A stretch of 64,000 nt of DNA from Streptomyces sp. CC53 (GTDB taxonomy: Bacteria > Actinomycetota > Actinomycetes > Streptomycetales > Streptomycetaceae), in contig NZ_MKXB01000169.1 of assembly GCF_001865245.1 (NCBI RefSeq), positions 4,086 to 68,085 of the forward strand, read 5' to 3'. How positions within the stretch are numbered: position 1 is the stretch's first letter; every line of letters begins with the position of its first letter. The notes under the pieces are model-generated. The model made no database searches and was not told the origin of the DNA. It worked only from the letters and a program-made list of their open reading frames with translations. A program made the position numbers and the translations under genes. Below are positions 59,239 through 64,000 of this stretch, one piece after another.

Positions 59239-61029
59239 ATGGACGTGGCGACGCTCAAGAAGTTCAAGCCCACGGCGTACGAGGACGCGGCCGACGGTTA
59301 CCGCGCCACTGGTGAGATGGCCGCCAAGGCCAAGGACACGATCGACGTCCGGATCTCTGCCGGCGTGCGCGCGCAGCTCGAAGGTGAGGCGGCGACGGCA
59401 GCCCTGAACGAGCTGAAGGAGTTGTCGAAGAACTTCCACTACGTGCAGACCGAGTGCGGTCTGGTGAGCACCGCGCTGAGCGGCTTCGCTTACGACATGG
59501 CCGCGGCCAAGCGGAAGCTGGACGCGGCGACGGCGGATGCGCAGGCCGCCGGCTGCACGGTGAACCCGGACGGCTCGGTCGTCTTCCCTGCCGGCGGCCA
59601 AGAGGTCGACGGCAAGGTTCCGGAAGGCGGCACCGTCAGGAGCACGGGCGGCCCGTCCTCTCCGACGGCCGATGCCCTGTACCGCCAGGCGGCCAACGCG
59701 CACCCGAACCCGAACTACGGCAGGGCCCTGGAGTTCGCCCACCGGATCGCCGACGCGGTGCGGGAGGCCACCAACGCGGACGCGACATGGGCCCCGAAGC
59801 TCCGCGCGCTCAAAGCTGACGACGACCTGACCGTCTCCGACCGCGACTGGACGGACACGCAGTCCGACGCGGGAGGGGTCCGCGACGCGGGCAAGGGGTA
59901 TCTCGACTCCCTCCCGCAGCCTCCGAAGGACGGCAGTCCCCGGGACAACGCGTCGTGGTGGAACGGACTCGGCCCTGAACAGCGGACGGCGTGGGTCTCG
60001 CTGGACCCGGCTGCGGTGGGGAGGCTCGACGGGCTGCCCGCCGCCGTCCGCGACGAGGCCAACCGCATCGTCTTCGACCAGAAGTACGCGCAGTACCGGC
60101 TGGAGCTGGCGTCGGTCCCGAGACCACCCGCCAACGAGTGGACCTGGATCACCGCGGGCAGGTTCCCGTCCAAGGTGCACACCGACGAGTGGATGGACTG
60201 GCACAGGCAGTACGGCGAGCGGTACGAGCACCTCACCAGGTCCCTCAAGGGCATGGACAGCATCCAGAAGCGCTTCGACCGGACGGAGACGGGCCCGGGG
60301 GGCCTGCCCGAGGCGTATCTCCTGGGGTTCAGCACGGAGGGCAACGGCCGGGCGGTCATCGCCAACGGAAACCCGGACACTGCCCACCACCAGGCGGTGT
60401 ACGTACCGGGAACGACGTCGAACCTGAGCAACATCGAGGGCAATGTCGACCGGATGGTCAGCACATGGCGTGTGGCCGACAGCGAAGCCGACGGCAAGAG
60501 CGTGTCCACGATCACCTGGCTCGGGTACGACGCCCCGCAGGACATCTACAAGGACGCTCCTTTCCGGCACTACGCGGATGACGGCGCACCCGCCTTCAAC
60601 CGGTTCCTCGACGGCCTGGAGGAGTCGCACACCGGAGGCCCGGAAGCCCACCGGACCGTGATCGGCCACTCCTACGGCACGACCCTCGTGGGTTCCGCGG
60701 CCGACCACGGCACGCTCAACGCGGACGACGTGGTCACCGCGGGCAGCCCCGGGGTGACGGTGGCCAGGGCCGAGGACCTGGACGTGCCCCGGGGGCACGT
60801 CTGGAACCAGGAGGCGGACGGGGACGTCGTCCCCGACATCGGCCGCTGGGGACACGGCGGTCATACGTGGGGCAGCTACTGGGTGATTCCCAGCGATGAA
60901 TGGTTCGGCGCCCGGCAGATGGCCACGGACACCGAAGGCCACAGCGGGTACTGGGACGAGGGCACGCAGAGCCTGCGGAACCAGGGCCTGGTGGTGGCAG
61001 GGAAGTACGACGACGTGAAGCTGAAGTAG
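59239..61029 (+). CDS. alpha/beta hydrolase with helical N-terminal domain (DUF1023-like)
   Basis: A 596-residue protein. Residues 1-170 are helical and WXG-like (ATLKKFKPTAYEDAADGYRA onward). The C-terminal half is an alpha/beta hydrolase: the nucleophile elbow is VIGHSYGTTLVG (Ser about 478), the acid is probably in LDVPRGHVWNQEADGDVVPD, and the His likely in GRWGHGGHTWGSYW. HHQAVYVPGTTSNLSNIEG gives the oxyanion-side region and ITWLGYDAPQDI follows. This fits DUF1023-type hydrolases that follow WXG proteins. There is no signal peptide, so type VII export is possible. It is cotranscribed with the WXG-like gene. Confidence 0.83.
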   Translation: MDVATLKKFKPTAYEDAADGYRATGEMAAKAKDTIDVRISAGVRAQLEGEAATAALNELKELSKNFHYVQTECGLVSTALSGFAYDMAAAKRKLDAATADAQAAGCTVNPDGSVVFPAGGQEVDGKVPEGGTVRSTGGPSSPTADALYRQAANAHPNPNYGRALEFAHRIADAVREATNADATWAPKLRALKADDDLTVSDRDWTDTQSDAGGVRDAGKGYLDSLPQPPKDGSPRDNASWWNGLGPEQRTAWVSLDPAAVGRLDGLPAAVRDEANRIVFDQKYAQYRLELASVPRPPANEWTWITAGRFPSKVHTDEWMDWHRQYGERYEHLTRSLKGMDSIQKRFDRTETGPGGLPEAYLLGFSTEGNGRAVIANGNPDTAHHQAVYVPGTTSNLSNIEGNVDRMVSTWRVADSEADGKSVSTITWLGYDAPQDIYKDAPFRHYADDGAPAFNRFLDGLEESHTGGPEAHRTVIGHSYGTTLVGSAADHGTLNADDVVTAGSPGVTVARAEDLDVPRGHVWNQEADGDVVPDIGRWGHGGHTWGSYWVIPSDEWFGARQMATDTEGHSGYWDEGTQSLRNQGLVVAGKYDDVKLK

Positions 61030-61100
61030 CACCGCCCGGGGTGCGGCCCCGGCGGCCCGGCCACCCCGTGCTCCGAACCGACTAAGCGAGGCACCTCGGC

Positions 61101-61637
61101 TTGAAGGTCAAACTGGGCGCGTCGGCGCTCCTCGTCTCCATCGCCCTGACCCCCCTCACTGGATGCGGCATGAACGAAACCGAGAACACCGAGAACACCG
61201 TCCCCTCCGCGGGAACCAGCACGTCCCGGGACGCGGCTGACCAGATGAAGAAGCTGTCCGGCGAGATCCACGGTCTCCTCGGCGTCGAGGGAAAGACGTC
61301 CGGCTCGAACCCCGGGATCATGGACTGTGCGGGCAAGGACCGGGAGAGGTACTTCCGCGTCTTCCATTCGTGGAGCTTCTACCCTGCCACACCGGGCCGG
61401 CTGGACGAGGCGATGGAGCGGCTCAGGACGGAGCTGCCCAGAAGCGGATGGAAGATCTCCGAGTACGGTCCGGACACCAGCCGGAACAGGAACCTGTCGC
61501 TGACGGCCGACAACGACGCGAAGAAGGCCAGCGTCAACGTGTCCCAACGCGCCAAGAACGATCCCCCCAAGCTCAGTCTGATGCTCGTGTCCGGCTGCTA
61601 CGAGATCCCGGCCGGCCAGGAGATCGAGCGCTTCTGA
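61101..61637 (+). CDS. lipoprotein, third gene of the WXG/hydrolase cluster
   Basis: A 178-residue lipoprotein starting at TTG, with GCGAGG some 15 bases upstream. The signal ASALLVSIALTPLTGC ends in a lipobox with Cys about 22. The mature part includes ADQMKKLSGEIHGLLG, FRVFHSWSFYPATPGRLDEA and a late SLMLVSGCYEIPAGQEI. It is of the kind of small lipoprotein that follows WXG-like/hydrolase pairs in streptomycetes. It may inhibit or anchor the hydrolase; this is inference from order only. Confidence 0.75.
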   Translation: MKVKLGASALLVSIALTPLTGCGMNETENTENTVPSAGTSTSRDAADQMKKLSGEIHGLLGVEGKTSGSNPGIMDCAGKDRERYFRVFHSWSFYPATPGRLDEAMERLRTELPRSGWKISEYGPDTSRNRNLSLTADNDAKKASVNVSQRAKNDPPKLSLMLVSGCYEIPAGQEIERF

Positions 61638-61850
61638 GCGGGGGCAGCCGACCCGCCGTCCTACGCCCGGCCCAGCGGAAGCGCCGGGCGCGGCCCGCTC
61701 GGCGCCATGCCGGGCGGGGCCGTGGCCGATGCCGGAGCTCTGCGGTGCCGGTGGTCACCGCCCGGTCTGACGGACGCCCTCAGACACGGGCATCAGAGGC
61801 GGATCTTCCGTCCTCCCCCTCGACCGGGCGCCGGCCGCGGGAACGCGCAC

Positions 61851-61880
61851 GGCCCGCACCCGGCAACGCGGGTGCGGGCC
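61851..61880. terminator. perfect 12-bp hairpin between convergent genes
   Basis: ggcccgcacccg and cgggtgcgggcc pair perfectly around gcaacg. It lies 16 bases past the stop of the minus-strand cobA/hemD gene and 210 bases past the lipoprotein stop, so it is mainly the terminator of the heme operon. Confidence 0.8.
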
Positions 61881-61895
61881 GCATACGGCGAACCG

Positions 61896-63563
61896 TTACG
61901 TCGTCGTCCGTCGCCGCCGGGCGCCCGGCCGGCGCTCCGACGGGCGGGTCACCGGGTCGCCGGCCTCCAGGGCCGCCTCGCGGCGCCGCGCGCCGAACTC
62001 CGCCAGCGCCTCCGCCAGCTTCGTCACCGACGGTTCCGGGGACAGGACGTCGACGCGCAGGCCGTGCTCCTCGGCCGTCTTGGCGGTGGCCGGGCCGATG
62101 CAGGCGATCACGGTCACGTTGTGCGGCTTGCCGGCGATGCCGACCAGGTTCCGCACCGTCGACGACGACGTGAACAGCACCGCGTCGAACCCACCGCCCT
62201 TGATCGCCTCGCGGGTCTCGGCCGGCGGCGGCGAGGCGCGCACGGTCCGGTAGGCGGTGACGTCGTCGACCTCCCAGCCCAGCTCGATCAGCCCGGCCAC
62301 GAGGGTCTCCGTCGCGATGTCGGCACGCGGCAGGAAGACGCGGTCGATCGGGTCGAACACCGGGTCGTACGGCGGCCAGTCCTCCAGCAGCCCGGCCGCG
62401 GACTGCTCGCCGCTCGGCACGAGGTCCGGCTTCACACCGAAGTCCACGAGCGCCTTCGCGGTCTGCTCGCCCACCGCCGCGACCTTGATCCCGGCGAAGG
62501 CGCGGGCGTCGAGCCCGTACTCCTCGAACTTCTCGCGCACCGCCTTGACGGCGTTCACCGACGTGAAGGCGATCCACTCGTAGCGGCCCGTGACCAGGCC
62601 CTTGACCGCGCGCTCCATCTGCTGCGGGGTGCGCGGCGGCTCCACGGCGATGGTGGGCACCTCGTGCGGCACGGCGCCGTACGAGCGGAGCTGGTCGGAC
62701 AGCGAGGCCGCCTGCTCCTTGGTGCGGGGCACCAGGACCTTCCAGCCGAAGAGCGGCTTGGACTCGAACCAGGCGAGCCGGTCCCGCTGGGCGGCGGCGC
62801 TGCGCTCGCCCACGACGGCTATGACGGGCTGGTGGCCCTCGGGCGAGGGCAGCACCTTCGCCTGCTTGAGCACCTGCGCGACGGAGCCGAGCGTGGCCGT
62901 CCAGGTCCGCTGCCGGGTCGTCGTCCCGGCGATGGTGACCGTCATCGGGGTGTCGGGCTTGCGGCCCGCCGCGACCAGCTCGCCGGCGGCGGCGGCCACC
63001 GCGTCCAGCGTCGTGGACACGACGACGGTGCCGTCGGAGGCGCCGACCTCCGCCCAGCAGCGCTCGCTCGCGGTGCGGGCGTCGAGGAAGCGGACGTCCG
63101 CGCCCTCGGCGTCCCGCAGCGGCACACCGGCGTAGGCGGCCACCCCGACGGCGGCGGCCACACCGGGCACGACCTCGAAGGGGATGCCCTCGGCGGCGCA
63201 GGCGAGCATCTCGGCGCCCGCGTTGCCGTCGAGCCCCGGGTCGCCGCTCAGCGCACGCACCACCCGCTTGCCGCTGCGCGCGGCCTCCATGACAAGATTG
63301 GCCGCATCCCTCAACACGGGGACCCCGGCGGTCATTGACGCATCGTCAACAACCGTCAGCTCGGGCGTGCTCACACCGGCCCGGGCATGGCCGCGTACGA
63401 CGTCGAGCACCTCGGGCTCGGCGATCAGTACGTCCGCCCCGGCCAGCGCCTCCACGGCGCGCAGAGTCAGCAGCCCCGGATCACCGGGTCCGGCGCCGAG
63501 GAAGGTGACGTGCCCGCACGCGGAGAACGCCGAGTAGGCCTTGGATGCAGTGGTGGGGCTCAA
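61896..63563 (-). CDS. hemD: fused CobA-like/HemD uroporphyrinogen-III enzyme
   Basis: A 555-residue fusion. Residues about 15-255 form the tetrapyrrole methylase domain (VTFLGAGPGDPGLLTLRAVE, then a late FEVVPGVAAAVGVAAYAGVP). Residues about 270-515 are uroporphyrinogen-III synthase (WKVLVPRTKEQAASLSDQLR, IAFTSVNAVKAVREKF, VLFTSSSTVRNLVGIAG, VIACIGPATAKTA). A basic tail follows. The methylase lacks the usual GGDPFVFGRG (here LSGDPGLDGN) and PLTHR signatures, so that half may be weak or inactive. Start TTG overlaps the hemC stop by four bases (TTGA), with GGGGGAG upstream. Confidence 0.92.
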   Translation of the reverse strand: MSPTTASKAYSAFSACGHVTFLGAGPGDPGLLTLRAVEALAGADVLIAEPEVLDVVRGHARAGVSTPELTVVDDASMTAGVPVLRDAANLVMEAARSGKRVVRALSGDPGLDGNAGAEMLACAAEGIPFEVVPGVAAAVGVAAYAGVPLRDAEGADVRFLDARTASERCWAEVGASDGTVVVSTTLDAVAAAAGELVAAGRKPDTPMTVTIAGTTTRQRTWTATLGSVAQVLKQAKVLPSPEGHQPVIAVVGERSAAAQRDRLAWFESKPLFGWKVLVPRTKEQAASLSDQLRSYGAVPHEVPTIAVEPPRTPQQMERAVKGLVTGRYEWIAFTSVNAVKAVREKFEEYGLDARAFAGIKVAAVGEQTAKALVDFGVKPDLVPSGEQSAAGLLEDWPPYDPVFDPIDRVFLPRADIATETLVAGLIELGWEVDDVTAYRTVRASPPPAETREAIKGGGFDAVLFTSSSTVRNLVGIAGKPHNVTVIACIGPATAKTAEEHGLRVDVLSPEPSVTKLAEALAEFGARRREAALEAGDPVTRPSERRPGARRRRTTT

Positions 63564-64000
63564 AGTGCTCGCTCCCCCATAAGACCGGCCGCGCCCTTGG
63601 CGAGCATCTCGGCCGCGAGTTCGCGACCGAGGGCCACCGCGCCGTCGTGCGGCGTGGGTACGGGACCGGTGGTGGACAACTGCACCAGCGTGGAGCCGTC
63701 GGTGGTGCCGACGACGCCGCGCAGGCGCATCTCATGAACATCCTCGCCGCCGGGGAGGACCTCTGCCAGCGCGCCCACGGGCGCGGAGCAGCCTGCCTCC
63801 AGGGCGGCGAGCAGGGACCGCTCGGCGGTCACGGCGGCCCGCGTGTGCTCGTGGTCGAGCTGGGCGAGCGCGGCGGCGAGCGCGGCGTCGGCCGCCGGGC
63901 ACTCGATCGCCAGTGCACCCTGCCCGGGAGCGGGCAGGACGGTGTCGGCCGGCAGGAAGTCGGTCGCCTCGTCGATCCGGCCGATGCGGTTCAGCCCGGC
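63560..64000 (-). CDS. hemC: hydroxymethylbilane synthase, C-terminal part (cut by window edge)
   Basis: The last 146 residues of porphobilinogen deaminase, which polymerises four porphobilinogens; the N-terminus is outside the window. Visible are GLNRIGRIDEATDFLPADTV, the conserved LPAPGQGALAIEC, and LLAALEAGCSAPVGALAEV. The cysteine in GCSAPVGA carries the dipyrromethane cofactor. The C-terminal domain ends MLAKGAAGLMGERAL. It is upstream of and coupled to the CobA/HemD gene in the usual heme order. Confidence 0.95.
   Translation of the reverse strand, partial: AGLNRIGRIDEATDFLPADTVLPAPGQGALAIECPAADAALAAALAQLDHEHTRAAVTAERSLLAALEAGCSAPVGALAEVLPGGEDVHEMRLRGVVGTTDGSTLVQLSTTGPVPTPHDGAVALGRELAAEMLAKGAAGLMGERAL

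Overview
The window is a piece of a Streptomyces (or very close actinomycete) chromosome. It has very high G+C with strong G/C preference at third codon positions, frequent GTG and TTG starts, many 4-base stop/start overlaps, the futalosine menaquinone genes, the CcsB/ResB cytochrome c system, DUF2637 and DUF3558 families, UdgX, and a heme operon of actinobacterial type. No rRNA, tRNA or CRISPR array was seen.

Layout. 0-2 kb is a transposase-rich patch: the tail of one IS5-type transposase, a complete second one, and a 36-bp inverted repeat bracketing it together with a small zinc-ribbon gene. 2-13.6 kb is an accessory surface/toxin locus: a 2400-residue secreted RHS/YD-repeat polymorphic toxin with a Hint domain and a C-terminal toxin module, its probable immunity gene, and a divergently transcribed DNRLRE/FG-GAP surface protein. 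13.6-18.1 kb holds a TetR gene with a frameshifted partner, a DAACS symporter preceded by a Cys-containing leader peptide, a DUF4229 protein, a GNAT acetyltransferase and UdgX. 18.5-25.1 kb is the menaquinone block (mqnE, Lrp/AsnC regulator, UbiX-, MqnP- and UbiD-type enzymes), interrupted by a rhomboid protease and a Uma2 nuclease-like gene. 25.3-29.7 kb has a PLDc_N membrane protein and an ATPase/ligand-receptor gene pair. 30.4-38.5 kb carries cytochrome c maturation (tlpA-ccdA-resB-ccsB), a deacetylase-like lipoprotein, a histidine phosphatase and hemL. 38.9-47.4 kb is a mixed housekeeping stretch (Mut7-C RNase, SDR, RtcB, two DUF3558 lipoproteins, a DUF2637 protein). 48.4-52.2 kb has divergent lysS (class I) and argS. 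52.3-56.7 kb ends in a secreted protein / ECF sigma factor / membrane-anchored homologue trio. 57-64 kb contains hemB, a WXG-like/alpha-beta hydrolase/lipoprotein trio, and the start of the hemD-hemC end of the heme operon.

How the genes fit together. hemL, hemB, hemC and the CobA/HemD fusion make tetrapyrrole precursors; CcsB/ResB/CcdA/TlpA attach heme to apocytochromes outside the membrane; the Mqn enzymes make the quinone those cytochromes use. Much of the core of this window therefore serves respiration. The accessory parts are the IS patch, the RHS locus, the Uma2/rhomboid insertion and the WXG/hydrolase cassette.

Best candidates for something new: (i) the secreted/ECF/membrane trio, in which a membrane protein encoded right after an ECF sigma factor shares its outer domain with a secreted protein encoded just before it; (ii) a Cys-codon leader peptide upstream of a DAACS symporter, which points to sulfur amino-acid control and perhaps cystine transport; (iii) the RHS toxin, whose C-terminal module I cannot assign and whose Hint domain seems to lack its usual first cysteine; (iv) the translationally coupled ATPase and membrane-anchored periplasmic-binding receptor behind a strong palindrome. 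All functional statements come from reading motifs and gene order by eye; no database search was run.
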